DNA of 64,000 nt. It comes from a virus. The stretch spans positions 143,521-207,520 of the IMG/VR virus record IMGVR_UViG_3300044701_003953; one strand, given 5' to 3'. The position numbers were made by a program, and so were the translations under genes. The notes under the pieces were generated by a model, which saw only the letters and a list, made by a program, of their open reading frames with translations, had not been told where the DNA came from and ran no database searches. Position 1 is the first letter of the stretch; each line of letters starts with the position of its first letter. Positions 1 through 8,305 of this stretch are shown here, one piece after another.

Positions 1-116
1 CAGAAACGCTTGTTATCACGTTTCATCTTGAAGCGGATAGCATCGCCTAAGTATGCTTCTTTGTAACCACTGTCGCCTGCCATCGCATCAAGTGCTGTTT
101 GTTGTTTATCTGTCAA
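1..116 (-). CDS. N-terminal part of an unrecognised protein, cut by the window edge
   Basis: An open frame runs from a TTG at 116-114 to the left edge without a stop. GGAG lies 8 bases upstream of the TTG, which is why this start was chosen over the later in-frame ATG (codon 12), which has no such site. The 38 visible residues begin MTDKQQTALDAM and end in a basic stretch. It follows the DegT-like gene in the same direction with a 33-base gap. I recognise no family; only the first part is visible. Confidence 0.55.
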   Translation of the reverse strand, partial: MTDKQQTALDAMAGDSGYKEAYLGDAIRFKMKRDNKRF

Positions 117-149
117 TTTTATTTCTCCGAGTTATTGTCGTGGATGACG

Positions 150-728
150 TTAGATTATTCTTATTTTCCTGAGGTCAGGATACATTTTAGCACGAGGCTC
201 TTCATTATGCGAGCCCAACATTACCAAACCTTTTTCTGCTTCTTCGGGTGTGGGTCTGTAATGATATCCCACTTCGAATACTTGCTGTTCCTGCCATGGT
301 GATATATTTAGGTCGCGGCCGTCATATCGTTGGCGGATCACTTTATTATAGAACTGTTCGTCGTCTGTGAGGATAGCACCACCACGGCCGATCTCGAGTG
401 GTTTGTCGAAACCAAAGCTCAGGCATTGTAACATACCCGGACGATACATATCACGTCTGAGCAAGCGAGCCGAATCCCATACACGTGAAGAACGGAAGCG
501 ATACTCTCCTACCCATTCTTCGTCAATGAGCTGATACTCTATTCCTAATCTTTTAAAAATCATAGGGACAGACAGATAAGTGAATGCTGTGAACTCTACT
601 TTGCTGGGCTGGTCGTAGCGGAAACAAAGTTCGAGAGCGTGTGTACAACAGTCAGTCATGATAACATAAGGCGCCCCGGTGTAGTGCGCCAATGCTTGTT
701 CGAAATCTGCTATGCTCTTAAACGACAT
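150..728 (-). CDS. DegT/DnrJ/EryC1-type aminotransferase-like protein, truncated form
   Basis: DegT-family enzymes are PLP-dependent aminotransferases (or dehydratases) acting on nucleotide-linked keto-sugars. The family core is visible: a VWDSA segment with Asp85, where the PLP pyridine-binding Asp sits, and SFGFDKP with Lys109 at the Schiff-base lysine, followed by GRGGAILTDD. The protein has 192 residues against about 370-400 for the family, so the C-terminal domain is missing or reduced. The gene overlaps galE by 11 bases and sits at the end of a glycan gene run. Inference: a minimal sugar aminotransferase, or a PLP-fold protein reused for another purpose. Activity is uncertain because of the size. 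Confidence 0.7.
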   Translation of the reverse strand: MSFKSIADFEQALAHYTGAPYVIMTDCCTHALELCFRYDQPSKVEFTAFTYLSVPMIFKRLGIEYQLIDEEWVGEYRFRSSRVWDSARLLRRDMYRPGMLQCLSFGFDKPLEIGRGGAILTDDEQFYNKVIRQRYDGRDLNISPWQEQQVFEVGYHYRPTPEEAEKGLVMLGSHNEEPRAKMYPDLRKIRII

Positions 729-1689
729 CTCGGCGATACCATTCCCATGCGTGTTCGATCATTTCATATAGATCGTATTTAGGCCGCCAACTGCTGGCAC
801 TCATCAACTTGTCAGCACTGGCCGTCAGCAAAGCAGGATCGCCGGCACGCCGATCTCCATACTTTTCAGGCCAGCGTGTGCCAGTGACTTGTTCAGCAGT
901 CCTGACCACTTCTAAGTTGCTGGCACCACGATTGGTGCCGATGTTGTAGACACCATCGAGATCTTCTTCGATAGCCACACGGATGGCCGACGCGATATCT
1001 GCTACATGGATGTAGTCACGGACGCAAGTGCCGTCGGGCGTGTCAAAGTCAGTGCCATTGATCACGAATTCTTTTTCGTGTAGCACGGCTTCTAGGTATC
1101 TCGCGATGATGTGCGTGGCTTCTTTTTCTTGACCATGCCTGCTTCCAGGATCGGCACCACATACATTGAAGAAACGGAATGCGGTATACTTGAGCCCATA
1201 CGCCATCTTGTAGTCGGCGAGTATCTGTTCAAACATTAGCTTGCTCCAACCATAGGGAGAGATGGGCACAGTGGGTCCATCTTCCTTTAGCGGGACGATG
1301 CTGGGGTCGGGATTACCATATGTGGCCGCTGAACTAGCGAAAACGATCCTGGTCTCTGGACTGTGTTTACGGACCATATCCAAGAAACGGATGGAACGTG
1401 CCACGTTGTTTTCGTAATATTCGCCGGGGTCGGTCATGGAAGGACCTACTAGGCTAGTTCCAGCACAATGCACGATAGCACGTGGTCTATGTTCTTTAAT
1501 AGCATGTTCAACAGCCGCACTATCAAACCCATCCACGATGGTCTGGTGCCAGTTATTGGACACCGGGCGGCTGCGTCGATCTACACCGATGACCCAGTAT
1601 TTTTTCTGGTCCGCTAGTTCCAACCCAACCTGGCCACCGATGTATCCACCGGCGCCAGTGACTAGGATAGTATCAATACTTTGATTCAC
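718..1689 (-). CDS. galE: UDP-glucose 4-epimerase-like NAD-dependent epimerase
   Basis: This is an extended short-chain dehydrogenase/reductase of the GalE type, which interconverts UDP-sugars by 4-epimerisation. Visible motifs are the NAD-binding TGAGGYIG (residues 11-18), the SSAATYG segment (119-125), the catalytic YGWSK (Tyr146, Lys150), the FRFFNVCGAD segment and the VRDYIHVAD segment. The length of 323 matches the family. The start is a GTG overlapping the end of the upstream glycosyltransferase gene by 17 bases. The neighbours (glycosyltransferase, DegT-like, SDR) suggest a nucleotide-sugar pathway for decorating virion, DNA or host surface. The exact sugar cannot be read from sequence. 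Confidence 0.9.
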   Translation of the reverse strand: MNQSIDTILVTGAGGYIGGQVGLELADQKKYWVIGVDRRSRPVSNNWHQTIVDGFDSAAVEHAIKEHRPRAIVHCAGTSLVGPSMTDPGEYYENNVARSIRFLDMVRKHSPETRIVFASSAATYGNPDPSIVPLKEDGPTVPISPYGWSKLMFEQILADYKMAYGLKYTAFRFFNVCGADPGSRHGQEKEATHIIARYLEAVLHEKEFVINGTDFDTPDGTCVRDYIHVADIASAIRVAIEEDLDGVYNIGTNRGASNLEVVRTAEQVTGTRWPEKYGDRRAGDPALLTASADKLMSASSWRPKYDLYEMIEHAWEWYRRDVV

Positions 1690-2851
1690 TAGTATGCTTT
1701 CTGTAGTCTACGGTGTTGCGTAACCACTGCTCGCCTTGTCCTTCCAAGATGTCACAGATGCGATCGATGGTGCCATCGTTATAGTCTGAAATCTTGCCCA
1801 TGTCTGGATGGGGTGCTTCTAACAATGGCTTCAGTTTGTTGATAGCATCATCTAGGCTCCATGGAACGTAAAGTCGGCTAGCATCATTTGAAAAAGTTTC
1901 AGGAAAGCTACGATATGCAGGGTAAAGAACATTACACCCCAGAGTGTCGGCTTCGGATACAGTGTTAGATACCCAGTCTTGAAGAGCACAATTAAAGAGA
2001 ACACGACTATCATTAAGAAGGGCATAGTAATCATTTTTTTCCAAGTCCTCGTGTAATGACAGCAATCCGCGGGCCTGTAGGTCTCGTGTCCGCTTCATGT
2101 ATGAATCGTTGTTGCTACGCAATTTAGCGCCCGAGAAGATGGCAAACTCCACACCCGAATCGGGATAACGGCGATGCCATTCTTCGATGAGATCCATGTA
2201 AAAGTCAGGTTGCTTTTCTTGGTCCCAGCGAGCGGCAAAGCCAACCCGTAAGGCACGGTCCTGGAAAGGTTTCAATTCACCTGGCACACGGCCACGCACT
2301 TCGTCCTTGCCAAAAGCAAGTCCGGAGATGTTGTAGATTGGGGCTTCCCAGCCAGCGATTTTCATGTGTGCCACCATCTCTTCGTTGGTAGCCAGGACCG
2401 TGTCTACGAATGAGTCCACCATCTTTTCATAAGTTGACATCCACTTCTGCATGCCCCAGACATGAACGAAATCATCGGGGTCAATAGTTTGTGCAAGACA
2501 ACGAACGGCGATACGAGGGCGAAGAGCAGGATCGATTTGATCCATAATGTAAGGCAAGCTCTCGATACCGGGCTGGAACATATCTTCAAAATAGATGACA
2601 TCTTCTCCATTGACTTCTCCTGCTTTCATCTTTTTAACGAGATTCATGAGTTGGCTCATACCAAAGTAGGTTCTGCCATGAGCATCCAGGACCTGGCCAG
2701 TGACGATGGCCTTGTCGTTACTGAGTGTTTCACCTTCGACGATTTCGTAATCGATACCTCGACGCTCAAACACCGCACGATTCCACTCTTGTAACTGTAG
2801 AGTGTAACGTGCCTTGTAGGGCTCTAGGCCCATGTACCATAACTTACGCAT
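1673..2851 (-). CDS. GT-B-type glycosyltransferase-like protein
   Basis: A 392-residue protein with two Rossmann-like halves. The second half has the glycosyltransferase pattern: a strand and helix at RVGFAARWDQEKQPD, a segment for reading the donor site, and an acidic SEADTLGCNVLYP stretch resembling the donor-binding region of GT4-like enzymes. The ATG at 2851 was chosen over an upstream TTG because AGGA lies 6 bases before it. It overlaps the SDR gene by 8 bases and galE by 17, so the three genes are probably translationally coupled. Donor and acceptor are unknown. Phage glycosyltransferases of this kind may act on DNA, virion proteins or host lipopolysaccharide. Confidence 0.65.
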   Translation of the reverse strand: MRKLWYMGLEPYKARYTLQLQEWNRAVFERRGIDYEIVEGETLSNDKAIVTGQVLDAHGRTYFGMSQLMNLVKKMKAGEVNGEDVIYFEDMFQPGIESLPYIMDQIDPALRPRIAVRCLAQTIDPDDFVHVWGMQKWMSTYEKMVDSFVDTVLATNEEMVAHMKIAGWEAPIYNISGLAFGKDEVRGRVPGELKPFQDRALRVGFAARWDQEKQPDFYMDLIEEWHRRYPDSGVEFAIFSGAKLRSNNDSYMKRTRDLQARGLLSLHEDLEKNDYYALLNDSRVLFNCALQDWVSNTVSEADTLGCNVLYPAYRSFPETFSNDASRLYVPWSLDDAINKLKPLLEAPHPDMGKISDYNDGTIDRICDILEGQGEQWLRNTVDYRKHTSESKY

Positions 2852-3419
2852 TGTTTTTCCTGTAATTTCCAATGGTTAATTGCCTTACCACAAAAGGTTG
2901 ATCCAACACCGAATGCACGATGTATTTGGCCATCTTGTCGGAGTCGATCTTTGAAAGTCTAATACGATCATCAGTTGTCCTGGGAGTATCAACCAGTCCA
3001 GGCTTCACTAAGACCACATCACATCTTGCTTCGAGATCGTTCCACGCCCATTGTGATGCCATTTCTAGAGCAGCTTTTTCGGAAGCATAATGAGCCCGCC
3101 CTAAAGGGTGTTGTGGACTGTCGGGGCCCGATCTCATGTCGTTAACTATGCTGCCAATATTAACGATCTTCTTCGGCTGGTCTCTCCAACTACGCCAGAG
3201 CCTAGTAAAAATCTCAACCTGGAAAAAACGTTCATGGGCATTGTTAACGAACATGTCAGCATCGGCTGACATTTCCACGATTCTTTTTTGGGTTTCAACA
3301 TCTGATATATTAAACCCAGCACTCCGAGAGATACCGACCACGTCGTGACCGCGCTTACAAAATTCTTCAGATAAAGATTTTCCAATCCCCGAAGTATTTC
3401 CGGTCACGATGATTTTCAT
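2844..3419 (-). CDS. Short-chain dehydrogenase/reductase
   Basis: A classical SDR fold of 191 residues, shorter than the usual 250. It has the cofactor loop TGNTSGIG (6-13), the NNA motif (59-61), the catalytic Ser90 (NIGS), Tyr111 and Lys115 (YASEK), and a PG motif in VKPGLVDTPR. All catalytic residues are present, so it is likely active with NAD(P)H. The short length comes from a clipped region between strands 3 and 4 and a brief C-terminus. It starts four bases inside the upstream small gene (ATGA overlap) and leads into the glycosyltransferase gene. Substrate is unknown; a sugar or polyketide-like carbonyl is possible. Confidence 0.85.
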   Translation of the reverse strand: MKIIVTGNTSGIGKSLSEEFCKRGHDVVGISRSAGFNISDVETQKRIVEMSADADMFVNNAHERFFQVEIFTRLWRSWRDQPKKIVNIGSIVNDMRSGPDSPQHPLGRAHYASEKAALEMASQWAWNDLEARCDVVLVKPGLVDTPRTTDDRIRLSKIDSDKMAKYIVHSVLDQPFVVRQLTIGNYRKNNA

Positions 3420-3670
3420 CTCGGTTTCCTCTCAAAACGAGGTTTGTTAGGATCACGTGGCTTCCAGTACCACATATCGCGGGCCCAGCCTTTGCCACCA
3501 ATCTTGCGCTGGAACTCGCCCCAGGGACCAAACTCTTTGTAGAGCTTGGCTTCGTCGAACGGGTGGCCGTGCTCCACACAAAACGCACGGTATTGGTCGA
3601 GATCGTCAAAGATCTGGCTGACCTCAGGTTTCATCTTAAGGTATTTTTCCAACCACTTAGGATTAGACAT
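3416..3670 (-). CDS. Conserved-looking small phage protein, function unknown
   Basis: 84 residues, charged, with a Trp-rich middle (GPWGEF, DMWYWKP) and a basic tail. No domain recognised. The start is an ATG with AAAGGA 10 bases upstream. It is the first gene after a late-type promoter motif at 3685-3692 and overlaps the SDR gene by 4 bases, so it probably leads a late transcript through the SDR, glycosyltransferase, galE and DegT-like genes. Confidence 0.7.
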   Translation of the reverse strand: MSNPKWLEKYLKMKPEVSQIFDDLDQYRAFCVEHGHPFDEAKLYKEFGPWGEFQRKIGGKGWARDMWYWKPRDPNKPRFERKPR

Positions 3671-3684
3671 GCTACTTTCCTTTA

Positions 3685-3692
3685 TATTTAGA
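3685..3692 (-). promoter_or_regulatory. T4-type late promoter motif TCTAAATA
   Basis: The motif lies 15 bases before the ATG of the 84-residue gene at 3670, with the Shine-Dalgarno AAAGGA between motif and start. It overlaps the last codons of the T-fold gene. Confidence 0.55.
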
Positions 3693-4158
3693 CAGAAAGG
3701 GTTTGTGGACGGTGAGTTTCATATTTGATGAGGGCGCCGTTCTCACCATCTTCGGCAACCTCAATCCAGACGCTACGGCCAGGATACTTTTGTGCGATCT
3801 GGAGATACAGATCGTCAGCGATCATTTCACAGGATTTGTAGTTAAGGCTTAGAACTCCACCCTTATTATCGGGATTGGAGGGATTTCCCTGGGTATACAG
3901 GTTCTCCAGCCATCTTTTGAACTGGATGAACTCGATGTCTCGGTCGTTGTGGAACACATCGATCCACACCCTGAAATGGAAGATATGACGATGAGGATAA
4001 CCAAGGAACGAAACATCATATTCATCTCCGGTAGCGAGTTGTGGATCTTCGAGTGCCGCTGGGTATTTATGTATGCCTTCTCGGCGGAAAGTGACCCAGA
4101 TTTTGCGATCTGCTCGATCCATGATGCGTTCTACTGTGGCTCTTTGTTCTTGATTCAT
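3688..4158 (-). CDS. T-fold protein resembling 6-carboxytetrahydropterin synthase (QueD-like)
   Basis: 156 residues. The order of features follows the QueD/PTPS T-fold: a first histidine in REGIHKYP (His30), a YPHRHIFHF segment (His56, His58) equivalent to the LHGHSY zinc-binding motif, IEFIQFKRWL equivalent to the MDFxxLK segment, then SCEMIADDL equivalent to PTAENIA. The usual catalytic Cys just before the HxH motif is not seen, so the reaction may differ from QueD. The ATG at 4158 was preferred to an earlier ATG because it gives a 4-base ATGA overlap. A DpdA-like gene nearby supports a role in 7-deazaguanine chemistry; this is an inference and no QueC or QueE is seen here. Confidence 0.5.
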   Translation of the reverse strand: MNQEQRATVERIMDRADRKIWVTFRREGIHKYPAALEDPQLATGDEYDVSFLGYPHRHIFHFRVWIDVFHNDRDIEFIQFKRWLENLYTQGNPSNPDNKGGVLSLNYKSCEMIADDLYLQIAQKYPGRSVWIEVAEDGENGALIKYETHRPQTLSV

Positions 4159-4664
4159 TTTGTTTCCGTTGGGAACGGCCATCCGTTGTTGGGTTTATGT
4201 TGATAGGGTTTGATGTTTTCTTCTATAACTGTATTGTATGAATCTGCATCTACGATGTCAATCTTTACTGGACCCAAAATGTAGACACAGTCGTCTTCGA
4301 TCTCCCAATCGTGTTCTCCATCAAACAACCAGGCTGTGCCCCAACGCCCATCTTCATCTTCTACACCATCCCAGAGGCTTTGGATCTCGGCCTTTTCTTC
4401 TTCGGTGAAATCACCAAACCAAGAAAAATATACACTACACAGATCATCTAGCTCGCAACCCCACCCTACCCCGGGATCACATCTCACACGATCCACTTCG
4501 TTCGCCCAGACTTCGTCGTCCATGTCGCGGAAGCCTTGCCCCCAACGATAGGTCTCTGTGACATCAAATCCGCGCACGGTGCCATCGGGTAGGGTTTCGT
4601 AGACATCCACGAAGAACTCTACGCTTTTCTTTTCTAAAGGAGTGATGCGATATAGTTGTGCCAT
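4155..4664 (-). CDS. Acidic protein of unknown function
   Basis: 169 residues, strongly acidic and Trp-rich (for example CSVYFSWFGDFTEEE and DGEHDWEIEDD), with three Cys. No domain recognised. It lies between the T-fold gene (4-base overlap) and another unknown gene (1-base overlap), in a block ending at the DpdA-like gene. The acidity could suit a DNA mimic or a small structural protein, but nothing specific supports either. Confidence 0.65.
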   Translation of the reverse strand: MAQLYRITPLEKKSVEFFVDVYETLPDGTVRGFDVTETYRWGQGFRDMDDEVWANEVDRVRCDPGVGWGCELDDLCSVYFSWFGDFTEEEKAEIQSLWDGVEDEDGRWGTAWLFDGEHDWEIEDDCVYILGPVKIDIVDADSYNTVIEENIKPYQHKPNNGWPFPTETK

Positions 4665-5185
4665 TATTCTGAGACTTTGTCGTCTTGATATTTAGACCAC
4701 GGCGTGAACACCGCACGATTTTTCAAGTCATGTAGGCTGTGGCACCACACACCAGGATTGGTGGCCTGGAAATCTCGGTCATCGATCTTGATGGTGGTGT
4801 TGTAATTCCAGAGTTTGGCGTAAGGCAGTTTCACGGAGATCATGGGGATGAACAAGTCATGTTCGGTGAGTTTGCCCTCCAGCAAGCCCTCGGCACAACG
4901 AAGATCGAGATCTAATGTGCAGTAGTAACCTTCTTCCAAGAAAGGCCAGATCATGTTTTCCCAATCTTCCCAGGTCTGGAAATCGTCGAATTCGGGATTG
5001 GGGAAACTCTGATTGGCACCAAAGTAGATGTGCTTGATCTCGCGCTCAGCCATGGCCACTTGCACAGTGATCTCGCTAGTTGGCCGCAAGCCAACCACGA
5101 ATAGTGTCTCCATGCCCAAGGCAGGTGTGTGTTCTACTTCGCGACCATAAAAGTAAGTCGCTGTTTCGTGTCCTGGTCTATCCAT
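4664..5185 (-). CDS. Unrecognised phage protein with HIYFGANQSF and GVWCHSLHDL segments
   Basis: 173 residues, mixed alpha/beta by eye, with distinctive conserved-looking segments KHIYFGANQSF, CTLDLDL and NPGVWCHSLHDL that suggest an enzyme or binding protein rather than a structural filler. I cannot assign a family. It sits in the DpdA-like neighbourhood between the DUF465-like and acidic genes, with AAGAG as a weak ribosome site. A link to nucleoside modification is only positional. Confidence 0.65.
   Translation of the reverse strand: MDRPGHETATYFYGREVEHTPALGMETLFVVGLRPTSEITVQVAMAEREIKHIYFGANQSFPNPEFDDFQTWEDWENMIWPFLEEGYYCTLDLDLRCAEGLLEGKLTEHDLFIPMISVKLPYAKLWNYNTTIKIDDRDFQATNPGVWCHSLHDLKNRAVFTPWSKYQDDKVSE
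4689..4696 (-). promoter_or_regulatory. T4-type late promoter motif TCTAAATA
   Basis: It sits in the 3' end of the 4664-5185 gene, 24 bases before the ATG of the acidic protein gene at 4664. Confidence 0.45.
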
Positions 5186-5188
5186 TTT

Positions 5189-5395
5189 TTACTCTTCGTC
5201 GAAGTTGACTCGTTCGTGCTCTTCTTCCCATTGCTTCTTCTTCATTTTAGCGATTTCGTCTTTTAAGAGCAACTTCTTTTTCTTCAGAGTCTGGAGATGT
5301 TCGTCCGAAAAGTTTCCAGACGTCTCAAGTTTAACAATTTGTTCGTCCAAAAGGCGGTGTGCTTCTTCTAGATGGGCGATCCGATTTTCATACAT
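5189..5395 (-). CDS. DUF465/YdcH-like small coiled-coil protein
   Basis: 68 residues forming a helical hairpin: a first helix with HRLLDEQIVKLE, a short turn with a DEHLQTLKKKK sequence, and a second helix LLLKDEIAKMKKK. This matches the layout of the DUF465 family (small bacterial proteins of unknown role). The ATG at 5395 has GGAG 7 bases upstream, inside the end of the DpdA-like gene, which it overlaps by 8 bases. The longer in-frame reading that starts in that gene has no ribosome site. Confidence 0.7.
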   Translation of the reverse strand: MYENRIAHLEEAHRLLDEQIVKLETSGNFSDEHLQTLKKKKLLLKDEIAKMKKKQWEEEHERVNFDEE

Positions 5396-6944
5396 TTGGG
5401 TTCTCCTCGAGTTGATCAAGTTTCGATTCGTCAAGTTCGGGTTCTTCGGAAACCTCTTCTTCTACAGTCTCAAATAAAGCGTTAAACATGGTCATGGAGT
5501 TCTTGGCTTTCTTTCCAGAGAAGCCGCGTGTGCCTACGATCTCCATCCAATATTTGTCATACTTTTCGATTATAGCTTCGCTGGTAGCGCGATCCGGTGC
5601 AGTGAAGATCTCTTCTACGATGTCTTGGAAACGATCATGGCTGGGACCTGAGTAACGCATCATGGCAGGATATTCGCCGGCGTCAAAGCGTCTATTGGCT
5701 TCTTGGACGGCAGTGATATGCTGATAGACATTATGTCCCATGAGCAAAGCATACGAGAAACTATCCCAGGATGTCTTACCTTCTTTGCCCACTTTGTTGA
5801 GATCACCGGGCTTGTAGATACAGATGTCTTTCATGCGCAACAGGTCGCTGACTGGACTGTCTTGCCATATGGGATAGATGCCGTCAGCTATCACTCCTTG
5901 CCGCCACTGTCGGGTGTCGGTGGCGTATTTTTTGTCATCGGCTGAAGGAGCCATGCGGTACGACCATTTGGAGTCGTGTTCGAAGACGTTTTCGAAGTAG
6001 ACTTGTCCGTTCGCTGTTGCGAGGAATGGACTGGCGCAGTCAAAAGAGATGGTAAACGATGGGTTGACATATTTCCTCACGGCACGTTGTAAGATAGTGA
6101 GCAAGACTGCCCACTCCAATTTTGATGTTCCCAAGAAGTGCATCCAGTCATGTTTGCCCTCCTGTAGGAGTCCATCGTAGCGCAATGCCACCAAGCGTCG
6201 TAATACTAAGTGGACATCACACATATTCTGACCACCCATAGCCCAACCGTTGAAATGCGTGTCGGGATACTTTGCGGGATCACAATATTCTTTCATCGTT
6301 TCATACCAATCATCTGCTTCAGCGTGATTAGCACCTTGTAGCACGTTGAGGAATTTCACTCCACCGTTCTTGACACCCCGACGGTGGGTCATGAAATACT
6401 CGTTGTTGTATTTTGTAGCGTTGACTGCTTCTTCGTGTGTGGTGATACCACAGGCCCGAGATGCTTTTTCATCATGCACTACCCAGGTCGGGATATCAAG
6501 GATCATGCCGTAGTCGGCGATGCCATCCAACCATTTCAGCACCGCTTCTCGTTTCTTCTGCGCTTTGGGACAACCAGAACCGGCCTTCCAATCGCCTTCC
6601 CAGAGTCCTTTAGCGATCTGGAATCCACCCGAGTCACCTAGGATCAATGTGCCAGGATCACGGTTACGCACCATGTCCTCCGACCAGTCCTGCTTGTTGA
6701 GATCTAAGTTAGCGTGTCCACCCGAGTATAGACTCCACTTATAAGGGAAAAGTCCTTTGGCATCGTTGAGCCAGTTCAACTCTTCCATGTCCTTCATGCC
6801 CGGCGGGAAACGAGCAGGATCTACATAAGGGCCGTTTACAGGGTCGCGTTGCTTGCCTATGAACGTGGCATAGAAGCCCGAGATAGCCGGCAAAAACACA
6901 GCATAGTCATTTTGTTTGGAAGTCAGGTTATCTCGGTTTGTCAT
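5388..6944 (-). CDS. dpdA: DpdA-like DNA guanine transglycosylase (TGT-family)
   Basis: TGT-family enzymes swap guanine for a 7-deazaguanine; phage DpdA proteins do this in DNA. In this 518-residue protein LGDSGGFQ (Asp104 to Gln109) matches the TGT substrate-binding DSGGFQ. LQG at 202-204 and GWAMGGQ at 233-239 sit where TGT has VQGG and GxAxGE. FDCASPF with Asp302 matches the nucleophile segment FDCVxPTR, followed by NGQ as in TGT. The zinc Cys cluster of tRNA TGTs is not seen. The C-terminus is longer than in tRNA enzymes and ends in an acidic tail. The start overlaps the sulfotransferase gene. Inference: the phage DNA carries 7-deazaguanine derivatives. Confidence 0.75.
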   Translation of the reverse strand: MTNRDNLTSKQNDYAVFLPAISGFYATFIGKQRDPVNGPYVDPARFPPGMKDMEELNWLNDAKGLFPYKWSLYSGGHANLDLNKQDWSEDMVRNRDPGTLILGDSGGFQIAKGLWEGDWKAGSGCPKAQKKREAVLKWLDGIADYGMILDIPTWVVHDEKASRACGITTHEEAVNATKYNNEYFMTHRRGVKNGGVKFLNVLQGANHAEADDWYETMKEYCDPAKYPDTHFNGWAMGGQNMCDVHLVLRRLVALRYDGLLQEGKHDWMHFLGTSKLEWAVLLTILQRAVRKYVNPSFTISFDCASPFLATANGQVYFENVFEHDSKWSYRMAPSADDKKYATDTRQWRQGVIADGIYPIWQDSPVSDLLRMKDICIYKPGDLNKVGKEGKTSWDSFSYALLMGHNVYQHITAVQEANRRFDAGEYPAMMRYSGPSHDRFQDIVEEIFTAPDRATSEAIIEKYDKYWMEIVGTRGFSGKKAKNSMTMFNALFETVEEEVSEEPELDESKLDQLEENPNV

Positions 6945-7554
6945 AGAAATGTGTAGAATTTATTAGTTCATAATCGATCGAAAAAGCATTTACTAATTTT
7001 GCCACCAATGGCGGATTCTGTTGTAACCGCTCTTTCATGAATTTTGAAATCTGTTTCGTGTCATAGTTATTCTCCGAAACATTATCCTCGACGCTGATAT
7101 CATTGATCTCGACACCAAGAAGCCATCGTATCTGATCGAGTAAGTTATGATTATACTTGAGTAATATCGGGTCAGTCAACTGTGATATATAGATGCTTTG
7201 TGGCGCGGTATGATCATCAAAGTATACGGTGTCAAAGATGATCCTTTCAGTGAGATCCGTGTAGTCTTCAACGAAGTGGTCACTACCGAAGTTCTGGCTA
7301 CATAAGTGTAAGGTAGCATATGTGGCGAAACCACTGACCCAGCGATCTACAGGATCTCTCACGAAGGCGAACATTTTTTCAAAGTGATCGCTGTCCTTGA
7401 GTATATGTAGTTCCCACCCGTTCGCTAACAAAACATTCGTGAGATAAGTGCTGGCATTCTTAGGTATGTTAAGACAAAAGGCCTTCCCATCGGGCGATCT
7501 CATCCCTCCTCCGGGCTGATAGCCTTTAGTCTTTAACCAATCGAATGATATCAC
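6928..7554 (-). CDS. Sulfotransferase-like protein (PAPS-binding P-loop type)
   Basis: 208 residues. IPKNASTYL (30-38) is the 5'-phosphosulfate loop as in carbohydrate sulfotransferases of the sulfotransfer_2 group, and FAFVRDPVDRWVSGF (63-77) is the 3'-phosphate-binding segment. The family transfers sulfate from PAPS to a hydroxyl or amino group, usually of a glycan. The start is a GTG sharing bases with the TGA of the sliding clamp gene (GTGA overlap). Together with the sugar genes at 0-3 kb it suggests sulfated glycans on virion or host surface; no substrate can be read. Confidence 0.75.
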   Translation of the reverse strand: MISFDWLKTKGYQPGGGMRSPDGKAFCLNIPKNASTYLTNVLLANGWELHILKDSDHFEKMFAFVRDPVDRWVSGFATYATLHLCSQNFGSDHFVEDYTDLTERIIFDTVYFDDHTAPQSIYISQLTDPILLKYNHNLLDQIRWLLGVEINDISVEDNVSENNYDTKQISKFMKERLQQNPPLVAKLVNAFSIDYELINSTHFYDKPR

Positions 7555-8282
7555 TTAGTTTGGGCTGGGATGATGTAAGAGTAGTCAGCGATACCAGAAT
7601 CTACAGTGATCATGGCAGCACCTTCGTCGCTGATTTTGAAAGTCTTGTCTCCGGGCAAGCTCAGGATAGCAATCACCGCCGACACAGGCCAGCTCCATGC
7701 TTTGGTCAATGAGCCCGACACACCTTGTTCAAACACGAATTCACCAGCGTGGCTGGCAGCATCGCCAAAGTAGAACTTGAGCTTGTCACCGTCGGTCTTG
7801 GCCACGAATGTGGTCTCCTCGCTGTTGGCTTGTGCCTGGAACTTGAGACGTTGGATGGATGCGGCACTGGGAACGATGTCTACGTTCCACTTCACGCCAC
7901 GGAATTTCACTGCCTTGAGTTTTTCGTTGATGATCTCAGCAGTCATGAAACGATAGTCGTTCTTGAAGTCACCGGCTTTGTTTTCAAAGTGGATACCAAC
8001 AGGAACTTTTTCTCCGTTACGATCCTGGCGCGTCACAGAGATACTGGCGTCTTCGCGATACTCGCTGATGTTGAGAACTGTGTTGAGTTTGGCCAAGTTG
8101 GGCATGCCGAATGTGCCTACGAATTCGGCCACAGGCTGTTTGAAACTGGCTTCCAGTATTACGCTACGATCTTCTGCGATAGCGTTGATGGCAGTACCAG
8201 CAGAGTCGCCGGTGACTTTGACCAGGTCGATGTTGCCTAAGCCATGTGTGTGTTGAACGATGTCTTGTAAAAAGTCTTTCAT
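7551..8282 (-). CDS. gp45: DNA polymerase sliding clamp, T4 gp45 type
   Basis: The trimeric ring tethers the DNA polymerase and, in T4, also activates late transcription. The 243 residues (T4 gp45 has 228) show the gp45-type segments DYRFMTAEIINEKL, VKFRGVKWNVDIVP and the C-terminal ADYSYIIPA. GGAGG lies before the ATG. The upstream region holds both a sigma-70-like promoter and a late motif, fitting a protein needed early and late. It is separated from the polymerase gene by two modification-type enzymes, unlike the T4 order. Confidence 0.85.
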   Translation of the reverse strand: MKDFLQDIVQHTHGLGNIDLVKVTGDSAGTAINAIAEDRSVILEASFKQPVAEFVGTFGMPNLAKLNTVLNISEYREDASISVTRQDRNGEKVPVGIHFENKAGDFKNDYRFMTAEIINEKLKAVKFRGVKWNVDIVPSAASIQRLKFQAQANSEETTFVAKTDGDKLKFYFGDAASHAGEFVFEQGVSGSLTKAWSWPVSAVIAILSLPGDKTFKISDEGAAMITVDSGIADYSYIIPAQTK

Positions 8283-8305
8283 ATAGAGCCTCCAGTGATA
8301 GTTAG

